Assembly (NCBI GenBank): GCA_023614405.1 | Contig: CM042684.1 | Location: 468,977,650 to 469,041,649 of the forward strand | DNA: 64,000 nt | From: Avena insularis | Taxonomy: Eukaryota > Streptophyta > Magnoliopsida > Poales > Poaceae | Direction of reading: 5' to 3' | The notes under the pieces: model-generated | Database searches by the model: none | Seen by the model: the letters and a program-made list of their open reading frames with translations, nothing else | Told to the model about the DNA's origin: nothing | Translations under genes and position numbers: made by a program | Shown: positions 23,394 to 34,440 of the stretch, one piece after another | How the letters are laid out: every line of letters starts with the position of its first letter | Numbering within the stretch: position 1 is the first letter of the stretch

Positions 23394-26300
23394 TTTTTTT
23401 GGAGCAACCGGCAGGAGCTTTGCCTTATCATTAAAGAGAGATAGGAAAACGTCTCAAATAGTACAATGGGGCATGTTTTAAATTATGGTGTAAACATGCC
23501 AAAATCGCCGCAAATAAACGAAGCGAAACGGCCTAATCAGGCTCCGGTGGAATGGCAGGCTTGAAAGCCGCAAAAGCACACTCACGCTGCCAGATATCCT
23601 CCCTACTGATGTCGGCAACCTCCACGTAGGTTTGATGCCAGCTAGTGAAGATCCTCGTATTTCGTTCTTTCCACGTGTTCCAAAATACGTATAGCAGCCG
23701 CCCGCTAGCTTTTCTTTTATTGTTTGTGGGCTGGCCCGCGATCATGTTGTCCTACCATTCCGAGATGGAGGGAAAGCTGTGCTCGGGGTTTCCTCTCAAA
23801 GCAGCGTTGTCATGCTGGATCAGATTCCAAATCGCCGTGGTGTAAGGGTAGTCTTTGCAGAGGTGGGCCGCTATCTTTGCCCCCGGCATAACACGCATAT
23901 AGGGTCATGGGTCCAATTACTAATAGCAAGATTGTCGGCCGTGAGGAGATTTTCATGCATCGCCAGCCAGGCGAAGAGTTTGCATTTCGGTTCTGCGTGC
24001 GCGTCCCAAATTTTCTGAGATTTGAACTTGGGGAAGTTGCCGTAAAACTGCGCGTGGTAGGCAGAATTGGCGCTATACGATCCGTCCGAGGTTAGAGTCC
24101 ATGTGATTGAGTCAGCTTGGCCTTGAATCATATGCGTGTCTTGAATGATGTCCCATATCCTGAGGTACTCGGTAAGCTGCAGAGGAGTCTGGAGTCTAGA
24201 TATTGAGCGGATCCAATTGTCGCTCGCTAATTCTTTGGCGACACTTTTTTTTTTCTGGTGGCAATTTTGAATAGTTCAAGCACCCATAAGCGAATAGGTC
24301 CAAGCCTAGACCAGTTGTCGTGCCAGAAGGATGTAGTCTCTCCATTCCCCAACGTGATCTTCGTGCATGCTCTAAAAAGGTCCATGTCAGCGGCATTGCA
24401 GGGGAGTTTCGACCCCACCCAGGTGCGTTGCGGGTCTTTCCACTGAAGCCATGGCCATCGAAGTCTGAGGGCACGCCCAGATCTCTGAAGGTCAGGCATG
24501 TCGAGGCCGCCTAGCTTCTTTGGTCTGCAAAGCGTCTTCCAACTTACGAGGGCTTTTCCTTGTGCTGCGTTCTTGCCTTCGTCTCCTGCCCATACAAATT
24601 TTCTTGCGATCCGAATGATCTTGTCTCTAGCCCACTTCGTGTGGGGGATGACTGCAGCGTGGTACACTGAGATGGCCATGAGAACCGACTTTGCGAGAGT
24701 TACTCTGCCAGGCCTCGCCAGATTCTTCCCCATCCATCCAGGAAGTTTTGCAGCCATTTTGTCGAGGGGTTGAAGGTCGACCTTCCTGAGACACCTGAAG
24801 TGCAGTGGTAGGCCTAAATATTTCCCCGAGAAATTGGCAATCTTAGCAGGAAAATTCGAGAGGATGTCTGGTAAATTCAATTGGCCACATCTGATAGGGA
24901 AGACCTTAGTCTTGCTCAAATTGGTGACAAGGCCACTGGCTTTTCCAAAGCAGTCCAGAATGGAGTTGATGGCTTGAATTTCTTCTTTTATTGGCTTTAC
25001 AAAAATTCCGTCCTTCGTCCGCATAGAGAGATATTCTGCATCGTGGCACACGCGATATGATTTGGGAGAGGATACCTCTGCGAGCCGTGATGGCAAGGAG
25101 GCGCTAGAGAGGGTCAATGGCCAGGATGAAGAGCAATGGTGAAAGTGGGTCTCCCTGCCGAAGGCCTCTGGCGTGCCGTAAAGGAGTTCCCGGGTTGCTG
25201 TTTAGCAACACTTGGAAGTGGCCGAGTCCATGGAGAGGCACACCCATTCTCTCATCATCGGCCCAAACCCAATCACGGACAATACTTCAAGGAGGTAGTC
25301 CCATTCCACCGAGTCGAAAGCTTTGGAGATGTCCAGTTTCAGGAAAAGACTCGGGGTTTTAGAGGAATGAAGCTCCTTGATGAGATTTTGCACATGGAGG
25401 AAGTTGTCGTGGATACTCCTTTTGTTTACGATTGCGCTCTGGCATTTGGAGACAATTTTTGGCAGGACAGGCACAAGCCTATTTGCGAGGAGTTTGGAAA
25501 AAATCTTCGACATGCTATAGATGAGGCTGATAGGTCTATAGTCGCTAAGTACCGAAGCGTCCGGCTTCTTAGGGATGAGAACAGTGTTTGGAAAGTTGAT
25601 TAGATTTAGGCAACCACCCCGAAGGCTGGCCATGTGAGAAATGACCAGGATGATGTCGTTCTTGATGATGTCCCAACAGTTTTTGAAGAAGGATCTAATA
25701 AATCCATCAGGGTACAGAGCTTTTACAGAAGACAGGAAAAGACCGTTTCTTTTATTTCCTGCTCATCAAATGGTGCATCAAGGTCAGATAGATCGCTTGG
25801 CTCATACTCAAGTGCCGTCCAATCTAGACTTAGCTGCCTAGGAGCTTTCTTGGTGATGATTGTCTTAAGTGCTGCAATAATGCCTCCTCTTTGCCTTCTT
25901 GTGTGATTGCCATGCCTTCCGTAGTGAGCGATTGAATATAAATTTTCCTCCGACGTTCATTAGCCCTAGCATGGAATTTTTTTTTGTGTTGGCGTCTCCC
26001 AAACGAATCCAAGTTAGACGGGATCTTTGTCGGAGCTTTACTTTTTGGATGGAAGGAGACCCAGATAGGAGGATTTAAGTTGGCGACGAAAATCTCTTTC
26101 CTCATCCGAAAGCGAGCGCGTCTCTTCAGTAGTATCCAGACGCAGAATGATTTCCTTTGCCGTAGCGATTTGCAGTTTTATGTTTCCGATGATTTGTTCT
26201 TGCCACTTCTTAAGCGCTTTTGCCGTGCGAGAGAGTTTGATGTGCACACGTCGAATTGGGTCCATGGCCTGAACATGTTTGCTCCATGCGTCTGCCACAA

Positions 26301-26518
26301 CTTCTTTGAAACCTTGCGTTCTAAGCCAAAGTTCCTCGAATTTGAACGAAGGCTTTCTAGTGAATTGGATAGCGCCTTGAAGGAACAGGGGGCCGTGGTC
26401 GGAGCCGGCCGAGGTGATAGCTTGAAGATGGGCATCATGAAAGAGTACATCCCATTCGTTCAAAAAAAGACGTGGTCAATTTTAGTGAGCACGTGTCTTC
26501 CCGGGCATTGGACCAAGG
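23394..26518 (-). mobile_element. LINE (plant L1 type), 5'-truncated, inside a copia LTR
   Basis: The 3' end is a short poly(A) tail seen as seven T at 23394-23400. Reading upward on the minus strand gives, in normal order, the end of an endonuclease domain, reverse transcriptase, a C-terminal zf-RVT segment and the ORF2 stop. The 5' boundary near 26518 lies within the endonuclease domain, the usual result of incomplete target-primed reverse transcription. I could not match a target-site duplication by eye. Confidence 0.8.
23537..26463 (-). pseudogene. LINE ORF2 remnant: endonuclease end, RT, zf-RVT
   Basis: In order on the minus strand: the end of the endonuclease domain (SDHGPLFLQ, about 26400); a charged linker; reverse transcriptase from about 25600 (TVLIPKKPDASVLSDYRPIS and FLKLDISKAFDSVEWDYLL); the catalytic box near 25035, which reads YADE instead of YADD and then shifts frame; thumb and connection (FSGKYLGLPLHFRCLRKVDL); and the zinc-finger RT-associated region (PKCKLFAWLAMHENLLTADN, CVLC, about 23870-24060). 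The tail reads FWNTWKERNTRIF and stops near 23535. At least four frame changes or stops break it. Codon use is ordinary for plant LINEs. Confidence 0.82.
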
Positions 26519-26533
26519 TATAAATACAAATAC

Positions 26534-26618
26534 AAGCACGGAGTATAATACAAGGTATATATACTCTAACAGTTACAAGTATGGAGTATAATACAAGGTA
26601 TATATACTCTAACAGTTT
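26534..26618. repeat. 42-bp tandem duplication of a copia LTR end
   Basis: The unit GGAGTATAATACAAGG...CTCTAACAGTT occurs twice in succession (about 26534-26576 and 26577-26618) with only three or four differences. The unit is the reverse complement of the copia LTR start, so the LTR terminus itself is duplicated. Confidence 0.75.
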
Positions 26619-26811
26619 CCCCGCCTTTCTTTGCCGTGCGTGCTTGGCATTCAGCTGGCGCGACCTATTGCAGATCGAGTTCTCCTATCGCACGAGTCCG
26701 AGTCGCATCGAAGTCTAAGACATACCGATTCATGTTCATGTTGGACCTATATTATGTGGTCTCTCTCTCCGGTCACCGAATCAGACAGCTTGCGTTTCGT
26801 ACGTTTCATCT

Positions 26812-26819
26812 TTATAAAC
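26812..26819 (+). promoter_or_regulatory. Candidate TATA box of the F-box gene
   Basis: TTTATAAAC lies about 100 bases upstream of the ATG at 26918. A pyrimidine-rich CTCTCTCTCC stretch is about 55 bases further up. Only about 300 bases separate the ATG from transposon sequence, so the promoter must be short or partly transposon-derived. Confidence 0.35.
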
Positions 26820-26917
26820 TTAATGAGTTGAAGTTGCTAGTATAATATTTCCGTGCGCAACGACGCTGGTTTTTGACCTAGGGTGGGTCGTTGATTCGTT
26901 TGGGATGATAGTGCATC

Positions 26918-28981
26918 ATGTCGCGAGATACGCCATCGTCGTCTAGTGAAATCCAGATGCCGGAGCAAAATTCTCGGTCTACGACAGAGGACTACAAGCA
27001 TCCGTCGGCTACCGTTCCTCCCATCGAGCCTCCATGGGCATCGCTGCAACACGATCTGGTTCGCATGGTCGCATCGCGCCTGCTCTACCAAAACCTGCTC
27101 GACTACGCCCGGTTCCGTTGCGTCTGCGCGCAGTGGCGCTCGGCCACCGACTCCCCGCGTGGCCGCGGCGTAGTTGACCGGCGGTTCCACCCACGCCGCT
27201 GGATGATGTTTCCGGAGGGCCGCGGCCTCTACCCCGGCCACCCCGACCTTGGGGACCACATCCGTTTCTTCAACCTAGACTCCGGGGCCTTCGTCCGGGT
27301 CCGGCTTCCGGTGTTTGAGGACCACAGCGTTCTTGACTCGATTAACGGCCTCCTCCTCCTCCAGCGGGACGGGGACACGGCGATCCGGCTCCTCAATCCA
27401 TTCACAGACGACATCGTCGAGTTCCCACCGCTCAAGACGGCCCTTGCTAATAACGCACTACTGGAGTTACCGAGCTTGAGGTCTGTTTCTACTTCAGCTA
27501 CTTTCTTGCCACAAGGCCGCATCACCCTCATGCTTGCCTTCAATAGGACATTAGTTTATGCGGCCTTTGCTACGCCCCAAGATGAACGATGGACTATGGT
27601 TAGCTGGATGGCCCCAATTCCACAGCTTCATGGGCCAGTGCAGATACAAGGCAGACTGTACGTGGCAAACAACGTTGCACTCCATGGAAGCGATACAAAC
27701 ATTTACAAGATGGGGGCACACTTGCTGGACGGGCCAAAGTTGATCACTGTTTGCCCCAGGAAGATACTTTGCAGCCCTCTCTATCTTGTAGAGTATGACT
27801 CGGAGATCATAGTGGTCGGTCACACCGACGCGCAATTATCGGGCCTCAAGGCTTACAAGCTCGCGGATATCGTCATGGGGGTGTTCAATCCGGTAACAAG
27901 CATCGGAGACAAAACTATCTTCCTAGGGGGAAGAACTAATTTGTGTGTCTCTTCCAAGGTGTTGCCTACTGTCGTTGGTGACACTATTGTGTACTATCGC
28001 CTAGGGCCGCACTGTTTTGGGCAATACCATCTAGGTAGTGCCACATGGTCGCAACCATTCGATGAATGCAGCCTAAATGGCATCGAGCATGGCCCTTGTA
28101 GCCTTATCCGCCATGTTTTAACAAGTTGTCATTCTAAAACCTGGTATGTATATATGTGCCTTTTGCTTCAACAAAAATGTAATTATTCAAGTATTTAGAT
28201 TGGTCATGTACCGTCTATTCTTTCTTTTTGCTCTTAGGAATAAAGGGACAATGTATTCTTGGGGCGATTTGCCATCATACAAGTGGAAGGTCAAGGTTGA
28301 GTTTCGAGATGGGGTAAGTCTTATTCCTTTTTCTCTATTGTATGCTAACAATATAATATAAAATGTATAAATGTGGATTTGCTAGCTCCTCGGTCAAACA
28401 AAACTAGCCGACCGCTTAAGCTAATCAATGACCAAATGGTTCTATAATATTCTGTATATCAATACTTTTATAAGAGCATGATAAACAATTATGATAGATT
28501 GGCTTCTTGATATGAATTGCATATATAGGACTAATGATTTAACACGCATTCCATCCGTTCAGGAATATAAGACGTTTTATCTTTGTGAATCAAATGTATC
28601 TAGACGTCTTTTAGTGTATAGGTTCGTAGAGGTTCAGGTTGAACCTAAACACTAAAAAAGTCTAAATATATTTATTTTACAAAGCTAGAATGTCTTATAT
28701 TTCTAAGCGGAGGGAGTAGTTCAGTAGTTGTTACAAGCTATTTCATTCTAGACATGTTTATTCGGATTTTATTATCATATTTTCAGAAGTTAGAGGTCAT
28801 GAAATATCAGTGTACTTGCTACCACTTTAACAACTCAATCATTTTTCGTTTTGCCAGTCCTGAATGGCACTTGTATCCGAAGATCCTTCCCGAGGACACG
28901 TGGGATATGCCCACATGCAGTCGAGGACCACTACAAGGATGTGCAGTCTGCAGGATGTCAGTACACCTAAGTTTGATTTGA
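26918..28981 (+). CDS. F-box protein with DUF295 (KIB-type) domain, three exons
   Basis: Exons 26918-28143, 28238-28313 and 28787-28981 join in frame and give 498 residues. Introns begin GTATGT and GTAAGT and end TTAG and TTTCAG. Residues 39-80 form an F-box (WASLQHDLVRMVASRL then FRCVCAQWRSA), which would bind SKP1 in an SCF ubiquitin ligase. The rest matches the DUF295 beta-propeller, with WTMVSWMAP and, near residues 335-362, IFLGGRTNLCVSSKVLP. Its substrate is unknown. Family members are numerous in grasses and many are pseudogenes, but this copy has no visible lesion. Exons 2 and 3 are inferred from phase, splice sites and the parallel copy at 35109. A Stowaway-type MITE sits in intron 2, and a copia element begins 281 bases after the stop. 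Confidence 0.8.
28546..28716. mobile_element. Stowaway-type MITE in intron 2 of the F-box gene
   Basis: Inverted ends CATTCCATCCGTTC...GAATATAAGACG and GTCTTATATTTC...GCGGAGGGAG pair over about 35 bases, and TA follows on the right. The second F-box copy has the uninterrupted site (ATTTAACGTAGTTCAA at about 36838), so this is an insertion after the duplication. Length, TA target and the CTCCCTCCGT-type end are typical of Stowaway, the non-autonomous mariner relatives. Confidence 0.8.
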
Positions 28982-29262
28982 AGACATGTGTCGTTGTTCT
29001 TGTTGGGAGATGCCCTCTGCATTATTACTATTACTACACTACTTAATCGAACACTAGAGAAGTGCGCGTCTGGTGATACCTTGTTTAATGGTTGATTGCC
29101 TTTCAGTTGGCGATTGTTAGAACTGGAAATCCATGGCTGAGTTGCACCATCAGGGCTGTCAGCGTGGGGTGGTAAATTTATTAGCCTGATGCTATTACCG
29201 TACCAAGAGAACGGGTGGTGGATAGAAAGCCTACATAATTTACTATAGGAATCTGCTCCTTT
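28982..29262 (+). other. 3' flank of the F-box gene
   Basis: The first 85 bases match the flank of the second copy (GAACACTAGAGAAGTG is shared), so they belonged to the duplicated unit and are likely 3' untranslated sequence. The rest has no gene. At 29241 TACTATAGGAATCTGCTCC resembles a CACTA-type terminus with its first base changed. Confidence 0.45.
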
Positions 29263-29698
29263 TGTCAGTTAACAGCTGCAAGTTCAGAAATCTTCAGAGT
29301 TTCAGTTTCGTCAGAAAAGTTCAGATAGGAATTACACTGTCAGCTTCGACAGTTAGAACTTTATTCAGTTAGGAATAAGCTGAGCTGCGACTCAGTCTTT
29401 AATTCTGTTTTAGATAGATTAGATCGACGTCCAGGTCCTCCGTGGGATGGCACGGATTCAGCGGTCGTGGCGTTGATATAGGGAGCGTGCAGGTGGCGTT
29501 GGGATGGCAGCGCTGTGTACCTGTTCGTGTCCTGTTTTCTCGGGTTCAGTTAGAATGTAACGACTGGAATAAAACTAGAAAGAAGAATTAGAAAAGCTGT
29601 AAGTTGAACACAGCACAAAACACTCGTGTCCATCTCACTGTGATCGTGTTTGCAATTTCCTCCATTGTTGTGTGAGCTTTGAGCAGCTGGGACTGACA
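29263..29698 (+). repeat. 5' LTR of the copia element
   Basis: It begins TGTCAGTTAACAGCTG and ends GCTGGGACTGACA, with the primer-binding site starting three bases later. It is nearly identical to 34005-34440. Confidence 0.92.
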
Positions 29699-29700
29699 AG

Positions 29701-29713
29701 TGGTATCAGAGCC
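29701..29713 (+). other. Primer-binding site of the copia element
   Basis: TGGTATCAGAGCC is complementary to the 3' end of initiator tRNA-Met, the usual primer of copia elements. Confidence 0.9.
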
Positions 29714-29729
29714 CAGGGCTTTGGTGTCA

Positions 29730-32700
29730 ATGGCGCCCGGCGGCGGGTCAGGGGAGAAGAAGAAGGGCGACGGCATCGATAGCGGCAGCAGTTCGCCGCG
29801 TGCTAGGATCGGGGATCCAACCGCAGCCGGCCAAGGGCGCGCGCTGGCGGTGGCACGGCAACTCGCGCCGATGGCGTCGAGCACCTCCAATATCTCATCA
29901 CTGACCAGCACCAACTACTCAACATGGAGCCTCCTGATGGAGATGAGCCTGCAGGCACGCGGCCTGTGGGGCGCCATCGAGGGCTCGGAGGATCTCGACG
30001 ACGAGTACGGCTACCGCAACGACCGGAGCGCCGTGGAGCTGATTTACAAATCAGTTCCGCCGGAGATGCTGCCGGTGTTGAGGAAGCACAAGACGGCCCA
30101 GACCACCTGGGAGGCGATCCGTAAGCTACGTGCTGGATCGAATAAGGCGCGCGAGGCCAAGGCCCAGACCTTGCGCTCGGAGTATGATCAACTCCGGCAT
30201 AAACCTGGTGAGTCTGTTGACGATCTGGCCATGCGCCTTACAGGACTGACGGCGAGGCTCGGCGAACTCGGGGATCCAGTCTCCGACAAGATGGTGATGC
30301 AGAAGTGGCTCCGCATCGCCCCCAAACGCTACTCGCAGCTCGCCGTCTCCATCGACAACCTTGTCGATCTGAACACCACGTCGATCGAGGAGATCGTCGG
30401 CCGCTTCAAGGCGGCGGAGGAGCGCTACGAGCAGGACGCCGAGGAAGAGGGAGGCACGAGGCTGCTCCTCACCGAGGAGGAGCGGCGGGCTCGCACTGGA
30501 CGTGGCTCGCCTGGCGGCGGCTCTAGTGGCGGCCAGAAACCACGCGGCAAGGGCTATGCCGATCGTGGCAAGGGAAAGGGCGCGCCGCGCCGTGACGGCA
30601 ACTGTCGCTACTGCGGCAAGACAGGCCACTGGGCCCGTGAATGTCGCAAGAAGCAGCGCGATGAGGGCGGCGCCGCTGGTGAGGCACACGTGGTCGAGGT
30701 GGCTGATGCCGATCCTGCACTCCTCATGGCACTGGTGATGCCAACGGAGCACGGCGCCACCGACGATGACATGGTAGTGCACCTCAACGAGGAGCGGGCC
30801 AAGGCCTGCCTCGGTGTAGAGGACGAGGAGGGTGACCCCAAGTGGCACCTGGACACGGGCGCGTCAAACCACATGACCGGCACCGCCACCGTCTTCACCG
30901 AGCTCGATCGCCACGTCTCCGGCATGGTGCGCTTCGGGGACGGCTCGGTGGTGGAGATCAAGGGGCGCGGGACCGTGGTCTTCGTCGCGCATGGCGGGCA
31001 TCACCGCGTCCTCTCCCGCGTCTACTTCATTCCACGGTTGCGCACGTCCATCATCTCCGTCGGGCAGCTCGGCAAAGTGGGCTGCTCCACTCACGTGCAG
31101 GGAGGCTTCATGGTGGTGCGCGACCTCCAAGACAACCTCATCGTCAAGGTGGCAAGGACTGGCAACCGTCTGTACACCGTCACGCTGCAGATCACGCGCC
31201 CGGTGTGCCTGGCCGCATCAGTCGACGAGGACGCATGGAAGTGGCACGCACGGTATGTCCACCTGAACTTTGACGTGCTGCGCAGGCTGGCCCAGGGCGA
31301 CCTGGTGCGCGGCATGCCTGCGATCGAGTACGTCAGTCAGGTGTGTGACGGGTGCTTGATCGACAAGCAGCGGCGCGCACCGTTCCCGGCGGAAGCGCAC
31401 TATAGGGCCGGCGAGCGGTTGGACCTAGTACACGGCGATCTCTGTGGCCCGATCTCGCCGCCCACTCATGGAGGCAAGAAGTATTTTCTGCTCCTTGTTG
31501 ATGACAAGACTCGCTACATGTGGCTTGTCTTGTTGAGCAGGAAGGACGAAGCTCCGGCGGCAATCAAGCGGTGGCAGGCTGGTGTCGAGGTCGAGACGCG
31601 CGTGAAGCTGCATGTTCTCCGCACGGACCGTGGTGGTGAATTCACATCCACGGAGTTCGGGGAATACTGTGCGGACCGCGGCGTGCGCCGACACCTCACC
31701 GCGCCATACTCGCCGCAATAGAACGGCGTCGTCGAGCGCCGAAACCAGTCCGTGGTAGGGACGGCGCGCTGCTTACTCAAGTCCAAGGGCATGCCCAATG
31801 AATTTTGGGGGGAGGCGGTGACCACGGCCGTGCACTTGCTGAACTGCGCGCCGACCAAGTCAGTGCGCGGCGCCACACCGCATGAGGCATGGCATGGGGA
31901 GAAGCCGGTCGTCAGCTACTTCCGGACCTTCGGCTGCATCGCCCACGTCAAGGACACGCGCCCGAACTTGAAGAAGTTGGACGACCGGAGCAAGCGCACC
32001 GTCTTCATCGGCTATGAGCACGGGCGCTCCAAGGCCTGGCGTGTCTATGACCCAGTGGGACGGCGCGTCATCATCACGCGCGACGCCGTCTTCGACGAGG
32101 CGTCGAGCTGGGACTGGGGCGCTCCGGTGCAAGACCCGGGCGCCTTCGTCATTGACATGGCAGTACTAGTGGCTGTGGCACACGCACCTGTGCCACGCAC
32201 GGACATCGACAACGAGGCGAGCCCTGCATCACCACCGGCATCACCAGCACCTGCGTTCACTCCGGACCAGCACACTGCCACCCCAGCTCCTGATGTGTAC
32301 CAGGGGAAGGGTCTGGCCGAGGGATACGTGTCTCCACCAGCAGGGGCAACACCAGACTCAGATTCGGCAGGAGAGGAGGCGCCGCGTCGCTACCGCACGC
32401 TCCAGAGCATCAACAACAGCAGTGAGCCAGACGCTCTGCTCCTTGCAGCAGGGGAGGAGCCAAACACGTTCCAGGAAGCAGAGCCACACCCGGCATGGCG
32501 TGCTGCAATGATGAACGAGCTGGAGGCCATCGAGGAAAACAAGACTTGGGTGCTCACGGCGCTGCCGACCGGCAAGCGCCCGATCGGCCTGAAGTGGGTC
32601 TTCAAACTTAAGAAGGACTCCTCCGGCAAGGTGGTCAAGCATAAGGCGAGGCTGGTCGCGAAGGAGTACGTGCAGCGCGCCGGCGTGGACTTCGACGAGG

Positions 32701-33991
32701 TCTTCGCCCCGGTGGCGCGACTTGACTCTGTGCGCCTGCTGCTCGCCCTCGCTGCACACGAGCGCTGGGACGTGCATCATCTCGACGTGAAATCCGCCTT
32801 CCTCAATGGCGAGCTCGAGGAGGAGGTCTAGTCACGCAGCCACCCAGCTTCGAGCGCGACGGAGAGGAAGACAAGGTCTTCCGTTTGTCCAAGGCTCTGT
32901 ATGGGCTGCGACAAGCGCCGCGTGCATGGAATGCCAAGTTGGATGACAAGCTGTTGTCCCTTGAGTTCCAGCGCAGTCCGTCCGAGCATGCTGTGTACGT
33001 GCGCTGCGACGGCGAGGAGAAGTTGCTGCTGGGTGTTTACGTAGATGACCTGATTGTCACAGGCACCAGCACGGAGGCGATCACATGGTTCAAGGAGCAT
33101 ATGAAGACCATGTTCTCCATGAGCGATCTTGGGTTGCTGAGCTTCTATCTCGGCATCGAGGTGCACCAGGGCGCTGACGCAATCACACTCAAGCAAGCAG
33201 CTTACGCGGCGAAGCTGCTGGAGAAGGCCGGTCTGTCCGGCTGCAACCCTGTGCACGTGCCAATGGAGCCGAGACTGAAGATGAGAAAGGAGAGCTCGAA
33301 CCCGCCGGTCGACGCGGCGCTCTACCGCAGCATCGTCGGCAGCCTAAGGTATTTGGTGCACACAAGGCCAGACATCACCTATGCGGTACGGTATATCAGC
33401 ATGTTCATGGAGAAGCCGACGACGGAGCACTGGGCAGCTGTGAAACACCTGCTCAGGTATGTTGCTGGGACTCTGCACTTCGGTTGCCAGTACAAGCGTG
33501 ATGCAATGGAGCAGCGGCTGATCGGGTACAGTGACTCTGACTTCGCTGGCGACGTCGACAACAGGAAGAGCACGTCCGGCATGATCTTCATGTTCCGGGG
33601 GAGCACAATCTGTTGGCAGTCGCAGAAGCAGAAAGTGATCGCGCTCTCGTCGTGCGAAGCAGAGTACATGGCTGCCACTACGGCGGCATGTCACGGCGTC
33701 TGGCTCAGGCGGATGCTGGACGATCTACTAGGGAGTGCAGGCAGTGGCGCAACACTTCTCATCGACAACAAATCGGCAATTCAGCTTTGCAAGAACCCTG
33801 TCTTCCACGACAGGAGCAAGCATATCGAGACTCGCTTTCATTTTATTCGCGAGTGTGTGCAGGACGGCAAGATCACTGTTGAGTACATCCACACCGGCGA
33901 GCAACTGGTGGATATCATGACCAAGGCACTTCCACGAGCCAAGTTCCAGGAGCTGCGCATGAGGCTTGGGATTATTGATCTTGGCAGCTGA
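29730..33991 (+). pseudogene. Copia gag-pol polyprotein (one stop, one frameshift)
   Basis: ATG at 29730 opens gag (UBN2-type domain; YSTWSLLMEMSLQARGLWGA), followed by the CCHC knuckle CRYCGKTGHWARECRK. The protease WHLDTGASNHMTG is intact. The GAG-pre-integrase segment reads RYVH where R-x-G-H is usual. The integrase has DLVHGDLCGPI, RTDRGGEF and VVERRNQ. RT has the motif GVYVDDLIVTG, and RNase H reads DSDFAGDVDNRKSTSG through ETRFHFIREC. This is the copia order (integrase before RT). Two lesions interrupt it: TAG at 31719-31721, where Q of the conserved SPQQNG is expected, and a one-base deletion near 32830 between LEEEV and the rest of RT. All other catalytic residues look intact. Confidence 0.92.
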
Positions 33992-33993
33992 TT

Positions 33994-34004
33994 AAGGGGG
34001 AGAA
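33994..34004 (+). other. Polypurine tract of the copia element
   Basis: AAGGGGGAGAA ends right at the 3' LTR start, three bases after the gag-pol stop region. Confidence 0.8.
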
Positions 34005-34440
34005 TGTAAGTTAACAGCTGCAAGTTCAGAAATCTTCAGAGTTTCAGTTTCGTCAGAAAAGTTCAGATAGGAATTACACTGTCAGCTTCGACAGTTAGAA
34101 CTTTATTCAGTTAGGAATAAGCTGAGCTGCGACTCAGTCTTTAATTCTGTTTTAGATAGATTAGATCGACGCCCAGGTCCTCCATGGGATGGCACGGATT
34201 CAGCGGTCGTGGCGTTGATATAGGGAGCGTGCAGGTGGCGTTGGGATGGCAGCGCTGTGTACCTGTTCGTGTCCTGTTTTCTCGGGTTCAGTTAGAATGT
34301 AACGACTGGAATAAAAGGAGAAAGAAGGATTAGAAAAGCTATAAGTTGAACACAGCACAAAACACTCGTGTCCATCTCACTATGATCGTGTTTGCAATTT
34401 CCTCCATTGTTGTGTGAGCTTTGAGCAGCTGGGACTGACA
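34005..34440 (+). repeat. 3' LTR of the copia element
   Basis: It begins TGTAAGTTAACAGCTG and ends GGGACTGACA, followed by the ccttt duplication. It is the same length as the 5' LTR. Confidence 0.92.

Larger units (their letters stand above)
23303..26614 (-). repeat. Copia LTR split by a LINE
   Basis: On the minus strand the LTR starts TGTTAGAGTATATATACC (26614 downward) and ends CCCTTCTACA (23303), directly before the TGGTATCAGCG primer site. Its two parts are about 26519-26614 and 23303-23393; a LINE fills the space between. The LTR terminus is duplicated (see the tandem repeat entry). Confidence 0.6.
29263..34440 (+). mobile_element. Nearly intact Ty1/copia retrotransposon
   Basis: A complete element of 5178 bases with two 436-base LTRs, a TGGTATCAGAGC primer-binding site, a single gag-pol frame, a purine tract and a 5-bp target duplication ccttt (29258-29262 and 34441-34445). 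By eye the LTRs differ at about eight positions, which suggests a recent insertion. One stop and one frameshift in pol make this copy non-functional on its own. GC-rich codon use contrasts with the AT-rich Sabrina-like elements. Confidence 0.93.

Noticed and set aside
30126..30848. A 240-codon open frame on the minus strand opposite copia gag
   Set aside because: It mirrors a GC-rich coding region, has no family motif and no splice or promoter context. It is a compositional shadow.
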